Of a DNA stretch of 27,909 bases, positions 8,085 through 17,011 are shown piece after piece. The stretch comes from CAXTTV01 sp964247295 (lineage in GTDB: Bacteria > Chloroflexota > Ktedonobacteria > Ktedonobacterales > Ktedonobacteraceae). Position 1 is the stretch's first letter. The number at the start of each line of letters is the position of its first letter. Location of the stretch: positions 1 to 27,909 of the forward strand of contig CAXTTV010000047.1 in the NCBI GenBank assembly GCA_964247295.1, given 5' to 3'. The notes beneath the pieces were generated by a model. The model did not search any database. It was given only the letters and a program-made list of their open reading frames with translations, and was not told the origin of the DNA. A program made the translations under genes and the position numbers.

Positions 8085-9026
8085 ATGGCTTTGTTTTTAC
8101 AGGTTCTTGTAATTGGTATCTCGACCGGAGCGATCTACTCATTGATTGCCCTGGGATATACCATGGTATATGGCATCATTGAGCTTATCAATTTTGCCCA
8201 TGGCGATATCTTCATGATAGGATCATTAGCTTCGATTGCCATTCTCAACATTATGGGCATTTCCACCGCCAAGGATGCGCCTTCTGGAATAGCATTGATA
8301 GGTGTCATGCTTGTTGCCTGTTTAGGTGCAATGATCGTTTGTGCTGTGTTGGGTGTATTAATTGAGCGGATAGCATATCGGCCATTGCGAAATTCACCAA
8401 AGTTAGCCCCCCTTATTTCCGCGATCGGCGTCTCTCTGATTTTAGAGGACATGGGAAAGCTCTGGAAAGGTATCAACTACATCCCCTTCCCACAGATTTT
8501 AAGACAGGTTAACTACACGATTGGGCCAATAACGATCACCAACATCAACATTCTCGTACTGGTCATCTCGGTAGCCTTGATGATCCTATTACAATGGTTA
8601 GTTACAAGCACAAGAATCGGACGGGCGATGCGAGCCGTAGCCCAGGATCGAGAGGCAGCAGCCCTAATGGGCGTCAATGTCAACCAGATTATTGGTATCA
8701 CCTTCTTTATAGGAGCGGGTCTGGCTGGAGCGGCTGGTTTTATTTACGGGCTTCAGTTTGGAAACACCATCTTCACAATTGGTTTCCGGCTGGGTTTGAT
8801 CGCATTCACAGCAGCAGTCCTGGGAGGGATTGGTAATCTAACCGGAGCGATGCTAGGAGGTATCCTGATTGGAGTGATTGACGCGCTCTCCACCTTGATC
8901 CCAGACTGGATACTGCCGCATGGTGGAGATGCCTGGACGCCAGCGCCCATTTTTGTTATTCTAATCCTCATTCTTGTATTTCGTCCTTCCGGCCTGTTGG
9001 GCCAGCATACTCCAGAGAAAGTCTGA
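8085..9026 (+). CDS. livH: Branched-chain amino acid-type ABC transporter permease LivH
   Basis: This is an integral membrane protein of 313 residues with about eight hydrophobic segments, the usual size for LivH. Its N-terminal half has the hallmark GIIELINFAHGDIFMIG, and its C-terminal half has RAMRAVAQDREAAALMGVN, the cytoplasmic loop that couples to the ATPases. GGTAGGG at 8068-8074 is a plausible but imperfect ribosome-binding site for the ATG at 8085. It should form the translocation path together with LivM. The livJ spacer hairpins lie upstream and the livM start lies 53 bp downstream. Confidence 0.92.
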   Translation: MALFLQVLVIGISTGAIYSLIALGYTMVYGIIELINFAHGDIFMIGSLASIAILNIMGISTAKDAPSGIALIGVMLVACLGAMIVCAVLGVLIERIAYRPLRNSPKLAPLISAIGVSLILEDMGKLWKGINYIPFPQILRQVNYTIGPITITNINILVLVISVALMILLQWLVTSTRIGRAMRAVAQDREAAALMGVNVNQIIGITFFIGAGLAGAAGFIYGLQFGNTIFTIGFRLGLIAFTAAVLGGIGNLTGAMLGGILIGVIDALSTLIPDWILPHGGDAWTPAPIFVILILILVFRPSGLLGQHTPEKV

Positions 9027-9079
9027 CCCGGTTAGATTTTTCCATTGTATGTAGTTTGTTGGAAGCGAGGTAATCGTTC

Positions 9080-11074
9080 GTGGCAACAACCGCAGTCACA
9101 CCTCGATCGCTCACCCCTACAGGAAACATGCGAACCCTGCTCATGAAGTGGTTGATAGCGCTTCTCGTGCCTGTTAGCATCTTCACCTTTGTCTGGGGTG
9201 GCGAAGCAATTGTCAATAACTCCCTGCTAACATTACTTTCTCAGGGAACGAAAGGCGAGACCCAGGAGAGTTTCGGGGCCGCCGTAGCAGCCTTTCTGTT
9301 TATTCTCTTGTTTTATGGGATCATCACCACCCTGACCGGTTATCTTATTGCAGCGGATAGCGGTCGGAGGAAAGCAATAGATTTATGGATTGATGTAGCA
9401 ATGTTTGTGTTGCTGCCACTACTTCTCATCATTGCAACCTCAAACCTCTTATTAGGACTGACTTTTTGTGCGATCCTCTGGCCGATCTACTTTCTGGTAC
9501 GCAACCGGGTACGTAGATTGACACGATATATAGCGCCATCGCCAGTTGAGGTAGTCGAGCCCCTGGACGCAAGTGGGAAAAAAGTTCTCCTTCAGCGGGG
9601 AATGATGGGGGGGTTCTGGTTCGCCACCATCTTCGCCGCGATCTCGCTGCTGGTAGACTTGATCTTCTTCTTTACTGGAAACCTCTTTCCTACATTGTTA
9701 ATCTGGGTAGTGGCTCGCACGATTCTGTTTCCCGTATTGGGCTATTTTCTGGGGCGACTTGGGGGAACAATCGCGTTACGTCATACGCTCTCGGAGCAGG
9801 CCACCTCTCTAAATGAAGGTGAGGGAGTGGTCTTGAACCGGCAGCAACTAGAGAAGCTTTCTGTTACACGAGCGCGTGAAGAAGCGACGGATCTTGTCCC
9901 CAACGATCTACCATTGCGTAGCAGGGGAGCCCAGCGCTTCTACATTCTTTTATTGATTGCCTTCGCCCTTTTTTATCCAGTGATTGACCCGTACCTGTTT
10001 GGTTCAGGAACCACAGGGCGTCTCTCGGGATATGGAGACGCGGGATATTACGTAATCCTGGCCTTGGGACTCAACATCGTCGTCGGTTTCGCGGGTTTGC
10101 TGGATCTTGGGTACGTAGCCTTCTTCGCAATTGGTTCCTATGTCTGGGGAATCTTTGGTTCTAACCAGATTGGAGTAATCTCAAGCATCGTAGTGAACCC
10201 GACCCTCTGGCCGTGGTTATTCTGGCCGACATTGCTTATAGGTGCATTAATCGCGGCGCTTTGGGGAGTGCTTTTGGGGGCTCCAACGCTCCGTTTGCGG
10301 GGAGACTATCTTGCCATCGTCACACTAGGATTTGGAGAGATCGTCCCGATTGTCTTCCGAGAGTTGGACAAATACACAAACGGCACAAATGGTATATCCG
10401 GCGTTTTCTCTCCCAAATTTCCGGGAGTCGAGTGGACGCCCTTCACGCCAGCCCCATATTACTACCTTATTCTGGCTTTAATCGTCCTGACAATCTTCGC
10501 GAACTTGCGGTTGCGGGACTCTCGTTTGGGAAGAGCCTGGGTTGCCATCCGTGAAGACGAGATCGCAGCCGCCTCCTCAGGGATCAATCTGGTATCGACC
10601 AAACTGTTCGCCTTTGGAGCGGGAGCGTTTTTCTCAGGGATTGCGGGCGTATATCATTCAGCCAAGCTAGGAACAGTCTCCTCAGATGCCTTTAGTTTTG
10701 GAGACTCAGTAATTTATCTAGCAATGGTCGTTATTGGTGGATTGGGAAGCATACCAGGCGTCATCGTTGGAGCCTTTGCCGTATACGCCCTGAATCAGTT
10801 AATTCTAGGGCAGCTAGACAGCATTGCATCAGATCCCAACAGCTTCTTACATATCTTCCTTGCGATCCCTGGTTTCACCTTTGGAAATATCCGGAACCTG
10901 ATTTTTGGATTAATCCTGGTAACCGTCATGATATTCAGGCCGGAAGGCTTTATTCCAAGTAACAGGCGGAGACGTGAGCTGCGTCACGAAGCGCGTGTGG
11001 ACGAACCAGAAGAGGGAGCGCTGGACCCGGTTCCTGGTTCGCCGGGTTTTGAATCAGAGATTCGGGTAGACTAA
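9080..11074 (+). CDS. livM: LivM-type ABC transporter permease with a long N-terminal membrane extension
   Basis: The start is GTG at 9080, about nine bases after a GCGAGG ribosome-binding site. The protein has 664 residues, whereas LivM proteins are usually about 300-430. The canonical LivM domain starts near residue 280. Its hallmark is ALGLNIVVGFAGLLDLG with the following AFFAIGSY (about 329-355), and RAWVAIREDEIAAASSGIN is the ATPase-coupling loop. The extra N-terminal part (1-280) contains about six hydrophobic segments (about 22-42, 65-88, 99-137, 170-195, 198-220) plus a polar stretch at about 225-275 that probably lies in the cytoplasm. I do not recognise it as a separate family. A charged tail of about 45 residues ends the protein. 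It pairs with LivH as the membrane core; the extension may regulate or stabilise the complex, which is inference. Confidence 0.88.
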   Translation: MATTAVTPRSLTPTGNMRTLLMKWLIALLVPVSIFTFVWGGEAIVNNSLLTLLSQGTKGETQESFGAAVAAFLFILLFYGIITTLTGYLIAADSGRRKAIDLWIDVAMFVLLPLLLIIATSNLLLGLTFCAILWPIYFLVRNRVRRLTRYIAPSPVEVVEPLDASGKKVLLQRGMMGGFWFATIFAAISLLVDLIFFFTGNLFPTLLIWVVARTILFPVLGYFLGRLGGTIALRHTLSEQATSLNEGEGVVLNRQQLEKLSVTRAREEATDLVPNDLPLRSRGAQRFYILLLIAFALFYPVIDPYLFGSGTTGRLSGYGDAGYYVILALGLNIVVGFAGLLDLGYVAFFAIGSYVWGIFGSNQIGVISSIVVNPTLWPWLFWPTLLIGALIAALWGVLLGAPTLRLRGDYLAIVTLGFGEIVPIVFRELDKYTNGTNGISGVFSPKFPGVEWTPFTPAPYYYLILALIVLTIFANLRLRDSRLGRAWVAIREDEIAAASSGINLVSTKLFAFGAGAFFSGIAGVYHSAKLGTVSSDAFSFGDSVIYLAMVVIGGLGSIPGVIVGAFAVYALNQLILGQLDSIASDPNSFLHIFLAIPGFTFGNIRNLIFGLILVTVMIFRPEGFIPSNRRRRELRHEARVDEPEEGALDPVPGSPGFESEIRVD

Positions 11075-11094
11075 AGGAAAGCAGGAAGCATACT

Positions 11095-11952
11095 ATGAAC
11101 ATCTCTCCCAGTAGTACACAGACGGGTGCACCCCTGCTTTCACTTACAGGGGTAACCAAACAATTTGGTGGTCTGGCAGCCGTTCAGGACGTAAACCTGG
11201 ATATCTGGCAGAAGCAGATCGTGAGCGTCATTGGTCCTAATGGAGCGGGAAAGACAACCGTATTCAACCTGATCACAGGCATCTATCGTCCGACCAGTGG
11301 AGATATTCAGTTGGGGGGACACTCGCTTGTGGGATTAACACCAGATAGAGTCTTGAGAAGTGGGATTGCGAGAACCTTTCAGAACATTCGACTGTTTAAC
11401 AACATGACCGTCCTGGAGAACGTCCTGGTTGGCGAACACTCGCGTTTGAAAGCCAGTGTTCTGGGATCGCTTTTCCGCACGCGGGGTGTAAGAAACGAAG
11501 AGGCGGAAGCCCGTCGAAAGGCGATCGAGCTTTTAAGCTTTTTTGGGCAAGCGATGGTAGATCGGCAAGACGAGTATGTAGTAAACCTCTCGTATGCTGA
11601 GAGGAGACGGGTAGAGATAGCCAGAGCATTGGCCTCTGAGCCCAAACTCCTATTACTAGATGAGCCTACAGCAGGAATGAATGAGGCCGAGACATTAGAT
11701 GCTGTCAAGTACGTGCGTCGGCTGCGCGATGAGCTGGGTCTGACAATTCTCCTCATTGAGCATAAGTTAGCAGTAACTATGGGAATGTCGGATCATATTA
11801 CCGTCCTGGATTATGGGAAGAAGATTGCCGAAGGCGTACCCGAAGATGTTCAAAAAGACGAGAAGGTGATCGCTGCATATCTAGGGACAGCGACCTTAAA
11901 AAAGGCAGAAGAGGCAGAGGTTGAAAGAAATGCTGAAGAACCCCGTGGGTAG
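11095..11952 (+). CDS. livG: Branched-chain amino acid-type ABC transporter ATP-binding protein LivG
   Basis: This cytoplasmic ATPase has 285 residues. Walker A is GPNGAGKTT (47-55). The signature is the LivG-type variant LSYAERRR (165-172), in which LSYGxQR is normal and Ala-Glu replace Gly-Gln. Walker B is LLLLDEPTAGMN with D189 and E190, and the switch histidine lies in LLIEHKL. RTFQNIRLFNNMTVLENV is the typical LivG Q-loop region. The C-terminal LivG extension is present and runs into an acidic tail. The start lies 20 bp after the livM stop, preceded by an AGGAAG ribosome-binding site, so the gene is in the same operon. Confidence 0.93.
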   Translation: MNISPSSTQTGAPLLSLTGVTKQFGGLAAVQDVNLDIWQKQIVSVIGPNGAGKTTVFNLITGIYRPTSGDIQLGGHSLVGLTPDRVLRSGIARTFQNIRLFNNMTVLENVLVGEHSRLKASVLGSLFRTRGVRNEEAEARRKAIELLSFFGQAMVDRQDEYVVNLSYAERRRVEIARALASEPKLLLLDEPTAGMNEAETLDAVKYVRRLRDELGLTILLIEHKLAVTMGMSDHITVLDYGKKIAEGVPEDVQKDEKVIAAYLGTATLKKAEEAEVERNAEEPRG

Positions 11953-11994
11953 GACCAGGTAGTCTCACCCCTATACTGCAAAACAGAGGATGTC

Positions 11995-12702
11995 ATGCTG
12001 CAATTAACAAATGTAGATACCTATTATGGGCCTAGCAGGGTTCTTCAGAAGGTATCGTTGGAAGTCAACAAAGGCGAGATTGTGTGTTTATTGGGAGCGA
12101 ATGCTGCTGGTAAGACCACAACCATGAAAACAATTTTTGGACTAGTCCATCCCAAGACGGGGAGCATCAAATTTGAGGACAAGGCTTTAGAGCGCAGAGA
12201 TCCTGGTGACATCGTAAAGCTGGGAATGGCGCTTGTACCGGAAGCGCGCCGAATTTTCTCCAGAATGACCGTCCTGGAGAATCTAGAGATGGGAGCTTTT
12301 ACGAGGAGGAGCCGGGCGGAGATTGGTCAAGATATCGATCATGTTTGCCAGATTTTTCCTCGGATTAAAGAGCGTCTCAAACAGATAGCAGGAACAATGT
12401 CCGGCGGAGAGCAACAGATGCTTGCGATGGGGCGGGCCTTAATGTCGCGTCCTCGATTGATCTGCATGGATGAACCCTCGATGGGGTTATCGCCGATCCT
12501 GGTAGAGACTGTTTTTAACACCATCTTACAGATCCGTGATGAGGGAATGACCGTCTTTCTAGTGGAGCAGAACGCCTCCATGGCGCTTTCATTAGCGGAT
12601 CGTGGATACGTGTTGCAGACAGGGAAAATCGTCTTAAGTGACACCGCCAAAAACTTATTAACGAACGATCTCGTCAGGCAGGCCTACCTCGGCGGAGGTT
12701 AG
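11995..12702 (+). CDS. livF: Branched-chain amino acid-type ABC transporter ATP-binding protein LivF
   Basis: This 235-residue ATPase is the usual LivF length. Walker A is GANAAGKTT (34-42), in which the fourth residue is Ala rather than the near-universal Gly. The signature MSGGEQQ (135-141) and Walker B ICMDEPSMGLSP (D159, E160) are intact, and FLVEQNASMAL is the H-region variant normal for LivF, which has Gln-Asn after Glu. AGAGGA lies only four bases before the ATG. It is the last gene of the operon, and a stem-loop follows 14 bp after its stop. Confidence 0.92.
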   Translation: MLQLTNVDTYYGPSRVLQKVSLEVNKGEIVCLLGANAAGKTTTMKTIFGLVHPKTGSIKFEDKALERRDPGDIVKLGMALVPEARRIFSRMTVLENLEMGAFTRRSRAEIGQDIDHVCQIFPRIKERLKQIAGTMSGGEQQMLAMGRALMSRPRLICMDEPSMGLSPILVETVFNTILQIRDEGMTVFLVEQNASMALSLADRGYVLQTGKIVLSDTAKNLLTNDLVRQAYLGGG

Positions 12703-12715
12703 AAGGAAGGAAAGA

Positions 12716-12748
12716 AGAGATAGGAGGGACTCAACCCTTCCTATCTCT
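12716..12748. terminator. Terminator stem-loop between livF and the minus-strand pair
   Basis: A 13-bp stem (12716-12728 with 12736-12748, one G-U pair) closes a 7-nt loop. It lies between the ends of two converging transcription units and probably serves both. Only two T follow on the plus strand. Confidence 0.7.
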
Positions 12749-12774
12749 TTAGCATCTACTGATCTGGCCTCTAC

Positions 12775-13020
12775 TCAGTGGTTCAGCTTCTCATGGAGAA
12801 CAGCGATACGCTGATTCACCTCATCGAGAGATTTGACGCCCAGCTCTTCCATATCCTCGCGGAGCGACTCCAGCATCTCCAGCATCTCCATATCCTCGAA
12901 CTCATTAATATCCTCATCAAGGTCCAGGGTGTCCTCTTCGCCCTCCGGAGCTTGAGAAGGAACCAGAGAAAGATGCTTTTTACCTTTAGGGGTAGCATTC
13001 GGATCATCTGATCTACTCAT
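12775..13020 (-). CDS. Small acidic protein of unknown function
   Basis: I place the start at ATG 13020, six bases after AGAGG. The open frame extends to 13098, but that would overlap the gene upstream and bury the ribosome-binding site. The product is 81 residues and family-less to me. It has a polar, basic N-terminus and a very acidic central stretch rich in Glu, Asp, Met and Leu that should form an amphipathic helix or coiled coil. The C-terminal part (LGVKSLDEVNQRIAVLHEKL) is also helical. It follows the beta-propeller lipoprotein gene by 74 bp on the same strand, so the two are probably co-transcribed. No membrane segment or catalytic motif is seen. Confidence 0.65.
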   Translation of the reverse strand: MSRSDDPNATPKGKKHLSLVPSQAPEGEEDTLDLDEDINEFEDMEMLEMLESLREDMEELGVKSLDEVNQRIAVLHEKLNH

Positions 13021-13094
13021 AAAAATCCTCTCTTTGGTATTTATCTTACCATCTCTTATTGTACTCAGTTTCGGGAAGCTCTGTCTACCATGAT

Positions 13095-14387
13095 TCAATA
13101 GAGGAAAGAGCTTTCAGCAGCCTGGTAGCTCCAACCCATCTGCGTAATCTTGCCCTGAGCAATCATTACAGGGAGATGTTGGATACGTCCGTTAGCATCG
13201 AGAGACGCAGTAAACAAACCCTCATTTAGTTTTACTTTGCCCCAGGAGGTACGGCCATGAGTAAGAAATAAAAAGCTGTGGCCGTCAGGAGACCACGGGC
13301 TATTAGGAGTGGGCTGTAGCAAAGTATTGACGCCGTAACGTGGGGAGGTTGGTTCAGTAGCGGGAAGTGATCCAAGCAGTCTTTGAACCTGACCATTTTG
13401 CAGGTTAACCAGTGAAAGAGCTTGAGAACTGTCCAGCAACAAGAAGCGCCCATCAGGAGACCAGGAAGGGATACTTTGAGGCTCCGCCTGAACCGTGAGA
13501 CGGATCTGGCCTGTTGTATCGAGGATAGTAAATGTTTTGCCATCGGCAGTCAAAATACTTTTGCCATCGGGAGACCAATCGAACTGAGTACAGGTACACG
13601 TAGAGAGGGTTCTTTCCCGATGTTGAGAAAGATGCAGAACTAGATGTATTTTCAAAGGAGCATCGCTATTACTCGCATGTTGAAGCGCCTCTGTTGCATA
13701 GAGGACAGCAGGATTTAGAGTAGCCGGCTGCCAGAGAGCGCGTTCTAAAGAAGCGCTCAGAGGATGTCCTGGCAAAGGGCCGGGAAGCAGGGATTGGAGA
13801 TGTTGCCCGGTGAGATCTGTGATGTAGATACCCGTGGCGGGGGTAGAAAGAAGTGTGCGTTTTTGTGTAGTATTGATTGAAGGGAGAGAAAGGCTGGACG
13901 GTAATAAGTGGCGTGCGATGCCCGAGGGCTGATCATTTTGAGAGAGCCACCAGAGCACAGCATCCGGGTTCGTATTAGGGTAGCTGCTCTCGCGATAGAT
14001 CAGGCGGTTCCCATCGGAGCTCCAGAAAGCATTGCTATGTTGAAAACCTTTTTGTCCCTCGATCAGCGTAACAGGAGAGCCACCATCGACTCCAACAGTC
14101 TGGATAGCGGAAGGAAGATCAGGAGTATTGGGAGGGATTTGATTTGTTGAAAAGCTACTATCGAGTGTACGGAAGGTTAGGAGCTGGTGGGTAGGAGACC
14201 AGCTAAAGCTCAGCACTGGTTGATCTTGCTGAACAATAGCAGAGGCATTTGTCCCATTGGGATCGCTGGTCCAGAGTTGTCCAGCGCGAACAAACGCAAC
14301 AAGGTTATCTCCCGAGTGTCCAGGAGCGCACGCGGCCAGGTTCAAGCAGAGGAGTAGCAGACAGAAAAACAGGCGAAAGGCTTTCAT
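13095..14387 (-). CDS. WD40-like/TolB-type beta-propeller lipoprotein
   Basis: The protein has 430 residues. The first 19 form a hydrophobic signal ending in lipobox LAAC with Cys20, so it should be a surface lipoprotein. The rest carries repeated PD40/TolB-like blades recognisable by W-S-P-D-G turns: SWSPTHQ, FWSSDGNRLIY, DWSPDGKSIL, SWSPDGRFLLL and PWSPDGHSFLF. This gives a propeller of about six blades. A similar propeller in TolB binds partner proteins, but no Tol-Pal genes are nearby and the function is unknown. The ATG at 14387 has no ribosome-binding site. A promoter whose -10 ends seven bases upstream suggests a leaderless message. Confidence 0.8.
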   Translation of the reverse strand: MKAFRLFFCLLLLCLNLAACAPGHSGDNLVAFVRAGQLWTSDPNGTNASAIVQQDQPVLSFSWSPTHQLLTFRTLDSSFSTNQIPPNTPDLPSAIQTVGVDGGSPVTLIEGQKGFQHSNAFWSSDGNRLIYRESSYPNTNPDAVLWWLSQNDQPSGIARHLLPSSLSLPSINTTQKRTLLSTPATGIYITDLTGQHLQSLLPGPLPGHPLSASLERALWQPATLNPAVLYATEALQHASNSDAPLKIHLVLHLSQHRERTLSTCTCTQFDWSPDGKSILTADGKTFTILDTTGQIRLTVQAEPQSIPSWSPDGRFLLLDSSQALSLVNLQNGQVQRLLGSLPATEPTSPRYGVNTLLQPTPNSPWSPDGHSFLFLTHGRTSWGKVKLNEGLFTASLDANGRIQHLPVMIAQGKITQMGWSYQAAESSFLY

Positions 14388-14394
14388 AGTGTTC

Positions 14395-14424
14395 AGTATA
14401 AATGGTATTTTATCGACGCGTCAA
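14395..14424 (-). promoter_or_regulatory. Promoter for the beta-propeller gene, apparently leaderless
   Basis: Read on the minus strand, TTGACG (14424-14419) is followed after 18 bp by TATACT (14400-14395), and then seven bases to the ATG at 14387. The expected transcription start falls on or next to the initiation codon, and no ribosome-binding site is present. Confidence 0.65.
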
Positions 14425-14447
14425 GAGAAATGTAGTACGCGTCTATG

Positions 14448-14477
14448 TTGACACAAGATTTTCCTATCTCTTATGCT
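14448..14477 (+). promoter_or_regulatory. Promoter for the KdpD-type kinase/kdpE pair
   Basis: TTGACA (14448-14453) precedes TATGCT (14472-14477) by 18 bp on the plus strand. Transcription would start near 14484, about 80 nt before the kinase ATG. The promoter lies back to back with the minus-strand promoter at 14395-14424. Confidence 0.6.
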
Positions 14478-14528
14478 ATGGGAGTGGATAAAGATCTTAT
14501 TTTACAATAGTTGTACGATTTAGATATA

Positions 14529-14544
14529 GCTAGATCGACCTAGC
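14529..14544. repeat. Near-perfect 16-bp inverted repeat in the kinase leader
   Basis: GCTAGATC-GACCTAGC has seven of eight matching arm positions. It lies between the predicted transcription start and the kinase ATG, a position where a repressor or autoregulator could bind. No known operator is recognised. Confidence 0.35.
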
Positions 14545-14566
14545 GTGCTTTTTTGGATAAAACTCT

Positions 14567-16264
14567 ATGAGAGATAGAGAGCGTTTACCGAGTTTGGAGA
14601 CAGTAAGTTCCAGGAAGTGGAACCAATATCTTATTGATACAGTGTTAGGTGTAAGTAGTGCTTTATGTGTTACATTAATTATTTATTGGCTGGATTTGTA
14701 TCCACGGGTTTCAAACATCTCGTTAGTGTATTTACTGATAGTCTTAGGTTTATCGAGTAAACGAAGTTTGTACTCATCGATTATCGCCTCAATTGTTGCC
14801 TTTTTTGCCTTTGATTATTTTCTGGTTCCCCCGCTCTACCAGCTAGTAATCTCTAATCCGCAAGAATGGCTAAACTTAATCATCTTTCTAATTACAGCAG
14901 TAATTACGAGTCAGCTCGCCTCAGCTTTGCGAGCGAGAGCTGAGCAATCAAACAGGCGAGAGCAAGAAACCAGAATCTTATATGATCTAATGCAGCAGAC
15001 CAATAAAGATTTAGAGATAGAGACGCAATTGCGAGTAGCAGCGAACGCCGTGGTAGACGTATTTGCATCGTTAGGAGTCAAAGAGTCTGTCATTTTATTA
15101 CCAGCGCAGAGGAACACATTTACACTGTACACAGACGTGCAGCATAATAGTGCTGTGAAGCCCTTAACTCCGGATGAAGAAGCAACCGCGCAGTGGGTCA
15201 TGAGGCAGGGACAAGCGGTAGAGTATCATGCTGAAGATCTTCTAGATAAGCGTGGGGAGGGGAAATATGCCCCACGGGTAGTTTTGCGAGACACCGCATC
15301 TCGTTCAATCAGTCGGAAGTATCAGGCGCTAGTGCCCTTACAGACAGGCACGCGGATAGTTGGAGTGATGAGACTCAGCATCGAAGATGACCCGCGTCTA
15401 TTTTACTCTGCCAACCAGTTAGTCAGTCAGCAAGGAAAGCCCAATGTTGGGACAGCCTTTTTCTGGACATTTTTGGGACAGATTGCCATTATTATCGAGC
15501 AAGCGCGTTTACGACGTGAGGAATTGCAAATAGAGCTTTGGAAAAGAACCGATGAGTTACGTGCGGCATTGCTTTCCTCAGTATCGCATGATCTACGGAC
15601 ACCACTGGCCTCAATCAAAGCCTCAGCCAGTAGTTTATTGCAAGACGACATACAGTGGAGTGAAGAAGAAAAGCAAAGTTTCGCGCAGACTATTGAGAGG
15701 CAGGCGGATCGCTTAAATCGGCTAGTTGCCAATCTACTAGACATGTCAAGGATTGAAGGGGGAGCGCTCAAGCCGGAGAAAGAGTGGTATCTACCGAATG
15801 AGCTAGTGTATGATGTACTGAACCGGATGAAGCTGCAATTGCAGGGACGCGAAGTCAAGGCAGAGGTAGAAGAGGATCTGCCGCCGGTTGAACTCGATTA
15901 TCTAGAGATAGATCAAGTGCTCACAAACCTGATAGAGAACGCATTGCGTTATACGCCCCCAGAGTCGCCGATAGAGGTCCGCATGCAGCGTCAAGCAGGT
16001 GAACAGAGCCTGCTCGTAGGTGTTGAGGATCGGGGGCCGGGAGTACCGGAAGAAGATTTAGAGAGAATCTTCGACAAATTTTACCGAGTATCGGATACGC
16101 CCAGACGAGTCGCCAAAGTCATTGGCTCAGGGTTAGGATTGGCTGTTTGTCGAGGGATCATTGAAGCGCATGGGGGGAAGATATGGGCAGAAAACCGTTC
16201 AGGTGGAGGTGCGGCATTTACATTTACACTCCCTATAGATGAGCAAGAAGGAAAGGTTGTATGA
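14567..16264 (+). CDS. kdpD: KdpD-type sensor histidine kinase, kinase half (4TM-GAF-HisKA-HATPase)
   Basis: The 565 residues match the C-terminal half of classical KdpD. Residues about 20-120 form the four closely packed membrane segments of the KdpD/DUF4118 domain, including FDYFLVPPLYQLVISNPQEW. About 150-310 is a GAF-like domain. Then come a HisKA domain with phospho-acceptor H341 in SSVSHDLRTPLASIKAS, the N box around N454-N458 (NLIENALRYTP), the G1 box EDRGPGVP and the G2 box GSGLGLAVCRGII. The N-terminal Walker-type sensor and USP domains found in most KdpD proteins are missing. They are encoded at 22609-23892, after kdpC. The stop overlaps the kdpE start (ATGA), so the pair is translationally coupled. 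Its expected role is to sense K+ limitation or turgor and phosphorylate KdpE. The ribosome-binding site is weak. Confidence 0.9.
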   Translation: MRDRERLPSLETVSSRKWNQYLIDTVLGVSSALCVTLIIYWLDLYPRVSNISLVYLLIVLGLSSKRSLYSSIIASIVAFFAFDYFLVPPLYQLVISNPQEWLNLIIFLITAVITSQLASALRARAEQSNRREQETRILYDLMQQTNKDLEIETQLRVAANAVVDVFASLGVKESVILLPAQRNTFTLYTDVQHNSAVKPLTPDEEATAQWVMRQGQAVEYHAEDLLDKRGEGKYAPRVVLRDTASRSISRKYQALVPLQTGTRIVGVMRLSIEDDPRLFYSANQLVSQQGKPNVGTAFFWTFLGQIAIIIEQARLRREELQIELWKRTDELRAALLSSVSHDLRTPLASIKASASSLLQDDIQWSEEEKQSFAQTIERQADRLNRLVANLLDMSRIEGGALKPEKEWYLPNELVYDVLNRMKLQLQGREVKAEVEEDLPPVELDYLEIDQVLTNLIENALRYTPPESPIEVRMQRQAGEQSLLVGVEDRGPGVPEEDLERIFDKFYRVSDTPRRVAKVIGSGLGLAVCRGIIEAHGGKIWAENRSGGGAAFTFTLPIDEQEGKVV

Positions 16265-16956
16265 GTAAGGGTGGGGCCCGTATATTGGTGATAGACGACG
16301 AGATAGAGATTGTGCGAATCCTACAAAGAAGTTTAGCCGCTCATGGGTATGAAGTGTTTACCGCAGAGAGTGGTGAGGGAGGGTTAGAGGAGATACTAAG
16401 TCATCGGCCAGATCTCTTGATATTAGACCTGGGGTTGCCAGATATAAGTGGAATGGAGGTTTGTAAGCGCGTACGTCAGTACTCAAACCTGCCCATAATC
16501 GTCTTATCCGCCAAAGATAACGAGAAAGACAAGATCCAGGCGTTGGACCTGGGAGCCGACGACTATGTATCAAAGCCATTTAGCGTCAACGAAGTATTGG
16601 CGCGTATTCGGGTAGCCCTGCGGCATACAGCTCTAGCGCAATCGGGGACCGACGCCATATTTAGAGCCGGGCCATTAACCGTAGATTTTTCCCAGAGGCA
16701 GGTCATGCTAGAAGGAACCATTGTACGGCTCACGCCGACCGAATATGATCTCCTAAAGGCCTTAATCACGAACAAAGGGAAAATCATGACGCGTCAGATG
16801 TTACTATCGCAAGTGTGGGGAACGGGTTATGGAGCGGAAGCGCACTATCTCCACGTATATATTGGGCAACTAAGGAGAAAGATCGAGCCAGATCCAGCGC
16901 ATCCTTGCTTCATTTTAACCGTTTCCGGTGTAGGGTATCGGTTTAACCCAGAGTAA
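16261..16956 (+). CDS. kdpE: KdpE-type response regulator (OmpR/PhoB family)
   Basis: The protein has 231 residues. The receiver domain (about 6-120) has the acidic pair D12-D13, phosphorylation site D56 in LLILDLGLPD, switch residue S83 and K105 in YVSKPF. The C-terminal winged-helix DNA-binding domain (about 130-230) carries LTPTEYDLLKALITNKGK, the VHxYIGQLRRKIEPDP-type recognition helix and the closing GVGYRF. It overlaps the kinase gene by four bases. Its expected targets are the kdpFABC promoter region downstream, although I could not find a clear promoter there. A perfect 19-bp hairpin follows 13 bases after its stop. Confidence 0.92.
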   Translation: MSKGGARILVIDDEIEIVRILQRSLAAHGYEVFTAESGEGGLEEILSHRPDLLILDLGLPDISGMEVCKRVRQYSNLPIIVLSAKDNEKDKIQALDLGADDYVSKPFSVNEVLARIRVALRHTALAQSGTDAIFRAGPLTVDFSQRQVMLEGTIVRLTPTEYDLLKALITNKGKIMTRQMLLSQVWGTGYGAEAHYLHVYIGQLRRKIEPDPAHPCFILTVSGVGYRFNPE

Positions 16957-16969
16957 ATTTCTTATAGCC

Positions 16970-17011
16970 ACATAATAAATAGAGCCACGGGAGTGGCTCT
17001 ATTTATTATGT
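16970..17011 (+). terminator. Perfect 19-bp hairpin after kdpE
   Basis: Arms 16970-16988 and 16993-17011 are exact reverse complements around a GGGA loop. The outer half of the stem is A/T and the inner half G/C, so transcription meets a G/C hairpin followed by an A/T-rich run (TATTTATTATGT), which suits an intrinsic terminator in either direction. It separates the regulator pair from the rest of the locus. Confidence 0.75.
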
